A DNA stretch of 64,000 nucleotides from an uncultured Gammaproteobacteria bacterium (GTDB lineage Bacteria > Pseudomonadota > Gammaproteobacteria > PS1 > Pseudothioglobaceae): NCBI GenBank assembly GCA_902556205.1, contig CACDVH010000004.1, forward strand, positions 1 through 64,000. Reading direction: 5' to 3'. Shown piece by piece: positions 1-7,558 of the stretch; the stretch's first letter is position 1; every line of letters begins with the position of its first letter. The notes beneath the pieces are model-generated. The model was given only the letters and a program-made list of their open reading frames with translations. It made no database searches and was not told the DNA's origin. The position numbers and the translations under genes were made by a program.

Positions 1-965
1 CTTTTTCAGCAGCAGTTCAAGCAGCTAGTAATGATAGTCTTACTGTGTATAGCACAAGGAAAGAACACCTAATTAAGCCGCTTTTTGACGCATTTAATGC
101 GAAAACTGGAATAAAAGTAAAGTACCTTACTGGAAAGGGAGGAGCATTAATAGAGAGAATCAAATTGGAGGGCAAAAAAACCAAGGCTGATTTATTTATG
201 ACGGTTGATGCTGGAAATCTTTGGTACGCCGCATCTCAAAATCTATTTCAGCCAGTTAAAAGTGAAGTCATTGAAAATAATATTCCTCAGCACCTACGAG
301 ATCCAGATGGCCTTTGGAGTGGTTTATCGGTTAGAGCAAGAACAATAATTTATAGCACAGACCGAGTTAACCCAAGTGAGTTATCAACTTATCAAGATTT
401 GGCAAATAAAAAATGGAACGGTAAGCTTTGTTTGAGAACAAGTAAGAAAGTTTATACAAAGTCTCTTGTAGCCTCACTAATCCATCATGATGGAATGGAA
501 AAAACAACTGATGTCGTGAGGGGCTGGGTTGATAACCTTGCTGCCACTCCTCATGCTGAAGATGTTCAAATAATGACTTCAATTCTTGCAGGACAGTGTG
601 ATGTAGGAATTGTAAATAGTTACTATTTTGGAAGACTGCAAGCAGAGGATCCGAATGTTCCTCTAAAACTCTTTTGGGCCAATCAAAATACTACAGGGAC
701 GCATGTCAATGTTTCAGGAGCTGGAGTCACAAAACATTCAAAGAATCCAGAGGACGCAATTAAATTACTTGAGTTTTTATCTTCAATCGAGGCTCAAAAA
801 ATCTATGTTGGTTTAAATAAGGAGTATCCTGCAAGTCAAAAAATTAAAGCAGTTAATTTGATTGCCTTATGGGGAGATTTTAATCAGGATAAAATGAATC
901 TTTCTATTGCTGGGAAAAATCAGGCTGATTCGGTTTCACTTATGCAAAGAGAAGGTTATAAATAA
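1..965 (+). CDS. fbpA: Iron(III) ABC transporter periplasmic binding protein, 5' end outside window
   Basis: Periplasmic ferric-iron binding protein of the FbpA/FutA family, which delivers Fe(III) to an inner-membrane permease. The ORF track begins at an internal GTG, but the frame is open to the window edge and reads FSAAVQA-ASNDSLTVYSTRKEHL. The first residues look like the end of a Sec signal peptide with an AxA cleavage site, so the true start lies just upstream. The mature N-terminus (LTVYSTRKE) matches the family. GIVNSYYFGRL holds the paired tyrosines that usually bind iron, and NKEYPAS matches the conserved C-terminal segment. The permease gene follows after 27 bp. Iron specificity is inferred from family and motifs. 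Confidence 0.9.
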   Translation, partial: FSAAVQAASNDSLTVYSTRKEHLIKPLFDAFNAKTGIKVKYLTGKGGALIERIKLEGKKTKADLFMTVDAGNLWYAASQNLFQPVKSEVIENNIPQHLRDPDGLWSGLSVRARTIIYSTDRVNPSELSTYQDLANKKWNGKLCLRTSKKVYTKSLVASLIHHDGMEKTTDVVRGWVDNLAATPHAEDVQIMTSILAGQCDVGIVNSYYFGRLQAEDPNVPLKLFWANQNTTGTHVNVSGAGVTKHSKNPEDAIKLLEFLSSIEAQKIYVGLNKEYPASQKIKAVNLIALWGDFNQDKMNLSIAGKNQADSVSLMQREGYK

Positions 966-992
966 TTATGTAGGTACAGCAATCAAAGCCCC

Positions 993-2591
993 ATGAATAC
1001 TAAGCAAAATAATTCTAATTTTTTGATGGGCTTGCTAGCACTATCTGTTTCGTTCCCGATCATTGTTGTCTGTTCTGCTTGGTTTTTTCCAGGAACAGAG
1101 CTATGGGGGCATTTTCTTGAAAATTTATTACCTGAACTCATTGTATCAACTCTTATATTGCTTTTAGGTGTTGGATTAGGGGTAAGTATTCTAGGAACCG
1201 TTCTGGCATATTTGGTGGTTATGGTTGAGTTTCCTGGGCGAAGATGGTTAGAGTGGGCACTATTCTTGCCTTTTGCAATACCCGCCTATGTTCTAGCTTT
1301 TGTTTATCTTGGGGTTTTTGACTATTCAGGCTATGCCCAAGTCTGGCTTAGGGAATTTACTGGAATGCCTGGATTTGATATCAGAGCTGGAAGTTGGGCA
1401 ATTATATTAACATTTGTATTGGTTTTTTATCCTTATGTTTACATGATGGCACGAGCCTCATTTAAGCGACAAAAGATTCAGATGATTGAGGCTGGAAAAA
1501 TGCTTGGTGCAAAACCTTTTCTGGTTTTTTGGAAAATTTCTGTACCTCTCGCAAGACCAGCAATTGCTGCTGGTCTACTTGTAACTCTTATGGAGACATT
1601 GGCAGATTTTGGGGTAGTCTCACTTTTTAACTACTCAACTTTCACAACAGCAATTTATTCAGCATGGGGAGACTTTCGCTCTATAGAGGTTGCTGCACAA
1701 CTAGCATCCATACTCGTTTTAATTGCATTTTTTCTTATTTATTTTGAAAAAAAAGCTCGAGGTAAAGCTAAATATTATTCATCAGATGTATCCAATATCA
1801 GACCCTATATTGCAAAAGGCATTACTGGATGGATCGCCTTTTTATTTGTTTTTGGCGTATTTATGCTTTCTTTTGCAATGCCTATGCTCCAACTTGTTAT
1901 TTGGAGTATAGAAAAATATGGCGAAGAAATTAGTCAGTTCTATCTTAATTACCTCTCTTCTACTGGAGTTTTGACCGTGAGTGCGACGATCTTAACTGTT
2001 GCAGTAGCTACCATGCTAGCCTTGCCGAGCCGTCGGAAGGATGAAAGTAAAGCTTTGCAGCTTTTAATAAGATTTTCGACGTTAGGATATGCATTGCCCG
2101 GATCTGTAATGGCGGTTGGACTTTTATATGGTGTTCAAAATATTTCATTAGTGAGTATCCATTTTGGGGGTACATCAATTAACCATGTTCTTTTTGGATC
2201 AGTGGCATTGTTACTCTTTGCATACGTTTCTAGATTTATGGCAATTGCCTTCAACTCAACAAGCGCCTCCAGTGAGCAGATTAAACCTGTTTTTGAACAG
2301 AGCGCTAGACTTTTAGGGTCATCAAGAATGCGCTTAATCAGAGAAATATACCTTCCAATGATGACACCTGGAATATTAGCCGGAGGCTTGTTAGTAGCCG
2401 TAGATGTGATGAAGGAGCTTCCTGCAACCTATCTATTAAGGCCTTTTGGATGGGACACTCTAGCCATTAGAGTTTTTGAATTGAGCTCAGAGGGCCTATA
2501 TGACAGGGCAGCTATTCCTGCTCTAATAATGGTATTTTTAGGAGCAATTATTATGCTGTTATTCATTCGACTGGACAGTGAAAAATATTAA
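993..2591 (+). CDS. fbpB: Iron(III) ABC transporter permease (fused two-domain)
   Basis: Inner-membrane permease of a ferric-iron ABC importer, 532 aa, with two permease domains in tandem as in FbpB/SfuB. Each half carries an EAA-type loop where the ATPase docks: IEAGKMLGAKPFLVFWKISVP in the N half and FEQSARLLGSSRMRLIREIYLP in the C half. Hydrophobic segments fill most of the rest, about twelve in all. It follows the binding-protein gene and is surely co-transcribed with it. No clear Shine-Dalgarno precedes the ATG. The ATPase gene (fbpC) that should complete the transporter is not downstream, where argJ follows, so it must be elsewhere or upstream of the window. Confidence 0.93.
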   Translation: MNTKQNNSNFLMGLLALSVSFPIIVVCSAWFFPGTELWGHFLENLLPELIVSTLILLLGVGLGVSILGTVLAYLVVMVEFPGRRWLEWALFLPFAIPAYVLAFVYLGVFDYSGYAQVWLREFTGMPGFDIRAGSWAIILTFVLVFYPYVYMMARASFKRQKIQMIEAGKMLGAKPFLVFWKISVPLARPAIAAGLLVTLMETLADFGVVSLFNYSTFTTAIYSAWGDFRSIEVAAQLASILVLIAFFLIYFEKKARGKAKYYSSDVSNIRPYIAKGITGWIAFLFVFGVFMLSFAMPMLQLVIWSIEKYGEEISQFYLNYLSSTGVLTVSATILTVAVATMLALPSRRKDESKALQLLIRFSTLGYALPGSVMAVGLLYGVQNISLVSIHFGGTSINHVLFGSVALLLFAYVSRFMAIAFNSTSASSEQIKPVFEQSARLLGSSRMRLIREIYLPMMTPGILAGGLLVAVDVMKELPATYLLRPFGWDTLAIRVFELSSEGLYDRAAIPALIMVFLGAIIMLLFIRLDSEKY

Positions 2592-2678
2592 TTCTCAAGC
2601 GCTTAATTGTTAAAAAAGAATAGATCTTATTTGAATTAGGTAAAATATTTTTCTAACACTTATCCTTTTTGATTACTT

Positions 2679-3863
2679 ATGAGCATTGATTTACTTTGTG
2701 TGAATGGCGTTAAATGCTCTTCTGTTGCTTCTGGGATAAAGAATAATAGTTCATTAGACTTGTCTCTAATTTCACTAATTGATGGTACTAATACTGCTGC
2801 AGTTTTTACTCAAAATATCTTTTGTGCTGCACCTGTTTTAGTTGCCAAAAACCACTTAAATTCTAATATACAAGCCCTTTTAATTAACAGTGGTAATGCC
2901 AATGCAGGGACTGGTAAAAAAGGTTTGGAAGATAGCTTTAAATCCTGTGAGATTTTAGCTGAAGAGCTCAACATTAAACCTGAACAGGTTCTACCATTCT
3001 CGACTGGAGTAATCGGTCAATTGCTTCCTGTTGAGTCTATTGAAAAAAACGCAAATAAACTCGTTAATTCTCTTACTGAAGACGGGTTAGGTAATGTTGC
3101 AAAAGGCATCTTAACTACAGACCTAGTAGAAAAGTATTGTTCAGTCTCATTCAAAGTCGATGGTGTAAAAGTTAATCTCTCAGGTGTTGCAAAAGGATCC
3201 GGAATGATTAGGCCGAACATGGCAACCATGCTAAGTTTTATCGTGACTGATATTGGCGCTTCTCAAGATGAGTTGCAGCAATGCCTTGATATTTCAGTAA
3301 GTCAGTCATTTAATCGTATTACTGTGGATGGTGATACATCAACTAATGATGCTTGTACACTTAGTGCTACGAATCAATCTGGCATTCTTTACTCTCAATG
3401 CAAGGAAGCGTTTCAAAAAGCTTTGAATGAACTGACTAAAAAGCTTGCACATATGATCGTTAAAGATGGAGAGGGGTCTACAAAATTTGTTGAAGTAAAT
3501 GTTAGTGGGTTAGAGTCAAGTGAAGACTGTTTAGAGGTAGCCTATACAGTGGCCCATTCACCACTAGTAAAAACAGCATTATTTGCCAGTGATGCTAACT
3601 GGGGAAGAATACTTGCTGCAGTTGGACGCGCCAGAGTAGATGGAATATCTTTTGAAAATATTAATATTTCACTGAATGAAGTTCAGATTATCTCATCAGG
3701 AGAAATTAGTGAGCAATATACAGAGGAAGCTGGAAGTCGTGAAATGGAAAAACCTGAAATCACAATATGGATTAATTTAGGAGGATTTAAAACGAATGAA
3801 AGCGTCTGGACAACTGATTTGTCCTATGACTATGTAAAGATAAACGCTGAATATCGAAGCTAA
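2679..3863 (+). CDS. argJ: Bifunctional ornithine acetyltransferase / N-acetylglutamate synthase
   Basis: ArgJ transfers the acetyl group from N-acetylornithine to glutamate in the cyclic arginine pathway. Some members also make N-acetylglutamate from acetyl-CoA. The protein is 394 aa, normal for the family. The self-cleavage site is present: GSGMIRPNMATMLSF, where the chain splits before Thr183, which then acts as catalytic nucleophile. The DGDTSTND and DANWGRI motifs are also conserved. The gene stands alone between the iron transporter and cbbR. A possible -10 (TAAAAT) lies about 35 bp upstream, and no good ribosome binding site is visible. Whether the enzyme is mono- or bifunctional cannot be told from sequence. 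Confidence 0.96.
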   Translation: MSIDLLCVNGVKCSSVASGIKNNSSLDLSLISLIDGTNTAAVFTQNIFCAAPVLVAKNHLNSNIQALLINSGNANAGTGKKGLEDSFKSCEILAEELNIKPEQVLPFSTGVIGQLLPVESIEKNANKLVNSLTEDGLGNVAKGILTTDLVEKYCSVSFKVDGVKVNLSGVAKGSGMIRPNMATMLSFIVTDIGASQDELQQCLDISVSQSFNRITVDGDTSTNDACTLSATNQSGILYSQCKEAFQKALNELTKKLAHMIVKDGEGSTKFVEVNVSGLESSEDCLEVAYTVAHSPLVKTALFASDANWGRILAAVGRARVDGISFENINISLNEVQIISSGEISEQYTEEAGSREMEKPEITIWINLGGFKTNESVWTTDLSYDYVKINAEYRS

Positions 3864-3881
3864 ACTTATATATCCATTAGC

Positions 3882-4760
3882 TCAAGTATTGTCAATAATG
3901 TATTGTTTAAATCTTCTAGCAATTGGAGATAGTTCTGCCTCAGCATGATGAACTATATGCCATTTTCTTATAATTGGGAATGGCTCAACATTAAGCTGCT
4001 TAATGATTTTGTTTTTGAGCTGAAGACTTACAGAGTGCATCGAAACAAATCCTATTCCTAACCCGGCTTGAACAGCCTCAACAATTGCCTCATTGGAGTT
4101 AATTTGAATCTCTGAATTAAAATTCAATCCAGTAAACCTCTCAATCGTCATTCTAGTTCCTGACCCAACCTCTCTAGTTAGCAAAGTCTCTTTGGAAAGA
4201 TCCTTAATAGCTAACTTTTTCTTGTTAAGTAATTCATTTTGAGGATGTGCAATAGCAATCAATGGATTTTCCATAAAAGCTTTCGATATTAACGGGATAT
4301 CCTTGGGTGGTTCACCCATAATTACTAAATCAGCATTATTATTTTTTAAATTATCAAGTAGTGCTAGCCGATTAGTGACATCGATATAAAAAGTCATTTT
4401 AGGAAATTCTTTTTTAAATTTTGCGAGTAAAGTGCTGACAAATGAATTTGCAGTAGTCGCAACAGCTATTTGAAGATGACCAGAGTCAGGATTAAGTATT
4501 TCATTGATTTCAAGCTTAGAGCTTTCAAGGGTATTAATGGTTTCTATTGCAGTTTGATAAATTTTCTTACCTAGGAAAGTAGGGCTTATTTTCTTTCCAT
4601 TGATATCAAATAACTTCGCACCTATATTTTGCTGTAATTGTTGGACTTGCATATAGACCGCAGGCTGAGTAATATGAAGCTCTTTACTAGCGCTAGTAAA
4701 GCCTCCAAGCCTTATTACGGATTCAAAACTATAAAGCTGTTTAAGCGTGTAATTAATCAT
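3882..4760 (-). CDS. cbbR: LysR-type regulator of the RuBisCO operon (CbbR)
   Basis: LysR-family transcription regulator, 292 aa. The N-terminal winged helix-turn-helix spans about residues 3-62 (GGFTSASKELHITQPAVYMQV). The C-terminal substrate-binding-like effector domain runs from about residue 90 to the end. It is divergently transcribed from cbbL with 98 bp between the starts, the usual CbbR arrangement. In characterised systems CbbR binds this intergenic region and activates cbb genes in response to metabolites such as RuBP, PEP or NADPH. Assignment as CbbR rather than another LysR protein rests mostly on this position. The intergenic region is very AT-rich and contains several possible TNA-N7-TNA half sites, so I cannot place the operator confidently. 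Confidence 0.9.
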   Translation of the reverse strand: MINYTLKQLYSFESVIRLGGFTSASKELHITQPAVYMQVQQLQQNIGAKLFDINGKKISPTFLGKKIYQTAIETINTLESSKLEINEILNPDSGHLQIAVATTANSFVSTLLAKFKKEFPKMTFYIDVTNRLALLDNLKNNNADLVIMGEPPKDIPLISKAFMENPLIAIAHPQNELLNKKKLAIKDLSKETLLTREVGSGTRMTIERFTGLNFNSEIQINSNEAIVEAVQAGLGIGFVSMHSVSLQLKNKIIKQLNVEPFPIIRKWHIVHHAEAELSPIARRFKQYIIDNT

Positions 4761-4794
4761 AAGTTAAACTAATGATTATATAAATAAATATTAT

Positions 4795-4823
4795 TTTACA
4801 TTATTTTTATCCACAACTATAAT
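4795..4823 (+). promoter_or_regulatory. Predicted sigma-70 promoter of cbbLS
   Basis: TTTACA (4795-4800) and TATAAT (4818-4823) are separated by exactly 17 bp: five of six matches at -35 and a perfect -10. Predicted transcription start is near 4830, about 30 bp before the cbbL ATG, leaving room for the AAGGGG ribosome binding site at 4845-4850. The AT-rich bases between this promoter and the cbbR start (4761-4794) are where CbbR would be expected to bind. Such a strong core suits a very highly expressed enzyme. Confidence 0.75.
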
Positions 4824-4858
4824 GACTTCATTTATACAAATAATAAGGGGATCTGCTA

Positions 4859-6280
4859 ATGGCGAAGAAAGGATATGATGCTGGAGTTAAGGAGTATAGA
4901 GACACCTACTGGATGCCTGAATACGAGCCAGTAGATACTGATATTCTTGCATGTTTCAAAATAACTCCACAGCCAGGGGTTCCAAGAGAAGAAGTAGCCG
5001 CTGCCGTAGCTGCTGAATCCTCAACAGGAACTTGGACAACAGTCTGGACTGACCTGCTAACTGATCTTGATCACTACAAGGGAAGGGCATACAGGATTGA
5101 AGATGTCCCAGGTTCAGACGATGCAATCTATGCATTTATTGCCTATCCAATCGATTTATTCGAGGAAGGATCAATTGTAAATGTACTAACCTCTCTAGTG
5201 GGAAATGTGTTCGGTTTTAAAGCTCTTAGAGCTCTTAGATTAGAGGATATTCGTTTTCCAATAGCGTATGTAATGACCTGTGGTGGTCCACCGAATGGTA
5301 TCGAGGTTGAAAGGGATAAAATGAATAAATATGGCAGGCCCCTATTGGGTTGCACCATTAAACCAAAACTTGGTTTATCAGCTAAGAATTATGGAAGGGC
5401 ATGCTATGAGGGACTGCGAGGTGGTTTAGATTTTACAAAAGATGATGAAAACGTTAACTCTCAGCCATTTATGCGCTGGAGAGACAGATTTGGTTTTGTG
5501 CAGGATGCTATCGAGAGAGCTGAGAGGGAAACTGGAGAGCGTAAAGGCCATTATCTGAATGTGACTGCTCCAACTCCTGAAGAAATGTATAAACGTGCGG
5601 AGTATGCTAAGGAATTAGGTACTCCAATTATCATGCATGACTTCTTTACAGCTGGATTTACTGCAAATACTGGACTTGCAAATTGGTGTCGTGATAACGG
5701 CTTATTGCTTCACATTCATAGAGCCATGCATGCTGTTGTTGATAGAAATCCAAACCATGGGATTCACTTTAGAGTTCTAGCAAAATGTTTAAGACTTTCC
5801 GGAGGTGACCATATGCACTCAGGAACTGTTGTAGGAAAGCTTGAAGGAGACCGGGACTCTACTTTGGGTTGGATAGATTGTATGCGCGATAGTTTCATTA
5901 AAGAGGACCGATCAAGAGGTATCTTCTTTGATCAAGATTTTGGCTCGATGCCAGGCATGTTGCCCGTGGCATCCGGAGGAATTCATGTTTGGCATATGCC
6001 AGCACTAGTAAATATCTTTGGAGACAACTCTGTTCTTCAATTTGGTGGAGGAACGCTCGGCCATCCTTGGGGAAATGCAGCTGGTGCAGCTGCTAATAGG
6101 GTTGCAGTTGAGGCTTGTGTTGAGGCTCGAAATGCTGGGCGTGAATTGGAAAAAGAATCGAAAGATATCCTCACTAGTGCAGCTAAACATTCTCCAGAAC
6201 TCAAGGTTGCGATGGAGACCTGGAAAGAGATTAAGTTCGAGTTTGATACAGTTGACAAGCTAGATATTCAGCATAAATAA
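4859..6280 (+). CDS. cbbL: RuBisCO large subunit, form I
   Basis: Catalytic large subunit of ribulose-1,5-bisphosphate carboxylase/oxygenase, the CO2-fixing enzyme of the Calvin cycle. At 473 aa it is full length for form I and most like IA. Visible active-site elements: TIKPKLG (Lys168/170), the carbamylation region GLDFTKDDE with Lys194, Asp196 and Glu197, HIHRAMH (His287), and loop 6 [11 protein letters not shown] with Lys327. It is followed 29 bp later by cbbS, which confirms form I rather than form II. The cbbQ/cbbO downstream and the absence of carboxysome shell genes point to the non-carboxysomal IA subtype. AAGGGG precedes the ATG at good spacing. Confidence 0.99.
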   Translation: MAKKGYDAGVKEYRDTYWMPEYEPVDTDILACFKITPQPGVPREEVAAAVAAESSTGTWTTVWTDLLTDLDHYKGRAYRIEDVPGSDDAIYAFIAYPIDLFEEGSIVNVLTSLVGNVFGFKALRALRLEDIRFPIAYVMTCGGPPNGIEVERDKMNKYGRPLLGCTIKPKLGLSAKNYGRACYEGLRGGLDFTKDDENVNSQPFMRWRDRFGFVQDAIERAERETGERKGHYLNVTAPTPEEMYKRAEYAKELGTPIIMHDFFTAGFTANTGLANWCRDNGLLLHIHRAMHAVVDRNPNHGIHFRVLAKCLRLSGGDHMHSGTVVGKLEGDRDSTLGWIDCMRDSFIKEDRSRGIFFDQDFGSMPGMLPVASGGIHVWHMPALVNIFGDNSVLQFGGGTLGHPWGNAAGAAANRVAVEACVEARNAGRELEKESKDILTSAAKHSPELKVAMETWKEIKFEFDTVDKLDIQHK

Positions 6281-6309
6281 ATATAGGTTAATAAAAAAAG
6301 GAAAAGATT

Positions 6310-6669
6310 ATGAGCAAAGTTCAAGATTACCCGTCACGACTGGGAGACAACTCTAGCAGAAAGTTTGAAACCTTTTCTTACTTACCTGCAATGACCGATA
6401 AACAAATTCGTGAGCAGGTCCAGTATATTGTTGATCAGGGATACAACCCAGGAGTTGAGCACACCGAGGTTGAAAATGCTATGGAAAATTACTGGTATAT
6501 GTGGAAGCTTCCAATGTTTGGTGAAACAGATGTCGATACTATTTTGGCTGAATGTAAAGCATGTCATGATGCAAATCCTGAAAATCATGTTCGATTAATT
6601 GGTTACGATAACTATGCACAGTCCCAGGGAGCATCAATGGTTATTTACAGAGGCAAAGGATTTAAATAA
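6310..6669 (+). CDS. cbbS: RuBisCO small subunit, form I
   Basis: Small subunit (119 aa) that caps the L8 core to give the L8S8 form I holoenzyme. Conserved blocks: [19 protein letters not shown] near the N-terminus, [10 protein letters not shown], and the core [15 protein letters not shown]. The C-terminal stretch [23 protein letters not shown] is typical. The gene lies 29 bp after cbbL with AAAAAGGAAAAG just before its ATG, so the two are co-transcribed. A rho-independent terminator follows 30 bp downstream, so cbbLS can be made as a separate, abundant transcript. Confidence 0.98.
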   Translation: MSKVQDYPSRLGDNSSRKFETFSYLPAMTDKQIREQVQYIVDQGYNPGVEHTEVENAMENYWYMWKLPMFGETDVDTILAECKACHDANPENHVRLIGYDNYAQSQGASMVIYRGKGFK

Positions 6670-6699
6670 TCAAGTAAAATCAGGTTAGCTTGATTGGAT

Positions 6700-6730
6700 A
6701 AACCCTTGTCTTAAAGCAGGGGTTTTTTTT
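6700..6730 (+). terminator. Rho-independent terminator/attenuator between cbbS and cbbQ
   Basis: AAACCCTTG pairs with CAGGGGTTT around an 8-nt loop (nine pairs, one a G-T wobble), followed by a run of T. It sits in the 76 bp between cbbS and cbbQ. With no obvious promoter after it, partial read-through would supply cbbQ, cbbO and the following genes at a lower level than cbbLS. Confidence 0.85.
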
Positions 6731-6745
6731 CGAAAGGAATTAAAT

Positions 6746-7549
6746 ATGAATGAATTAGACCAATACAAAATTGCTGAAGAGCCTTTCTATCAGCCTCAAG
6801 ATGATGAAATTGAGATGTATACAGCAGCTTATATGAATCGTATGCCCGTTATGTTAAAAGGACCAACTGGATGCGGCAAATCTCGATTTGTAGAGTATAT
6901 GGCATATAAATTGGATAAGCCATTAATTACTGTAGCTTGCAACGAGGATATGTCAGCAAGTGATTTAGTAGGGCGCTTTCTGCTTGATAAGGAAGGGACA
7001 ATTTGGCAAGATGGACCCTTGGCGATGGCTGCTCGATACGGTGGTATATGTTACTTAGATGAGGTAGTTGAGGCTAGGCAAGATACCACGGTAGTTATTC
7101 ACCCGTTGACAGATTATAGAAGAACACTTCCTCTTGATAAAAAAGGTGAGCTAATTGATGCCCATCCTGATTTTCAGCTTGTCATCTCCTACAACCCTGG
7201 TTATCAAAATCTAATGAAGGATCTTAAACAGTCTACTAAGCAGAGATTCTGTGGGTTTAATTTTCAATATCCTGATGAGAAGACTGAGGCACATATCATC
7301 ACTAAAGAATCTGGTGTTGATGAAGCGACAGCACTGAAGCTAGTTCAGATTGCTCAACGAGCTAGAAACCTTGTTGGTCACGGACTTGATGAGGGTATAT
7401 CAACTAGATTGTGTGTTTATGCAGGTCAACTCATTGCTGATCAAGTAAGTGAAAAGTCAGCCTGTAAAATAGCCATGGTGAATCCGATTACTGATGATTT
7501 AGATATTGTTGACACTTTAAATGCTGCAATAGATACATTTTTTGAGTAA
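6746..7549 (+). CDS. cbbQ: RuBisCO activase AAA+ subunit CbbQ
   Basis: MoxR-type AAA+ ATPase, 267 aa. With CbbO it forms the CbbQO-type RuBisCO activase, which uses ATP to remold inhibited RuBisCO and release tight-binding sugar phosphates. Walker A is GPTGCGKS (residues 39-46) and Walker B is ICYLDE (about 101-106). The arginine-rich sensor regions QSTKQRFCGFNF and GISTRLCVYAGQLI follow. The start is backed by AAAGGA seven bases before the ATG. It follows cbbLS across a terminator and is 9 bp from cbbO, matching cbbLSQO operons of other autotrophic proteobacteria. Confidence 0.96.
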   Translation: MNELDQYKIAEEPFYQPQDDEIEMYTAAYMNRMPVMLKGPTGCGKSRFVEYMAYKLDKPLITVACNEDMSASDLVGRFLLDKEGTIWQDGPLAMAARYGGICYLDEVVEARQDTTVVIHPLTDYRRTLPLDKKGELIDAHPDFQLVISYNPGYQNLMKDLKQSTKQRFCGFNFQYPDEKTEAHIITKESGVDEATALKLVQIAQRARNLVGHGLDEGISTRLCVYAGQLIADQVSEKSACKIAMVNPITDDLDIVDTLNAAIDTFFE

Positions 7550-7558
7550 TCTTTTGCT

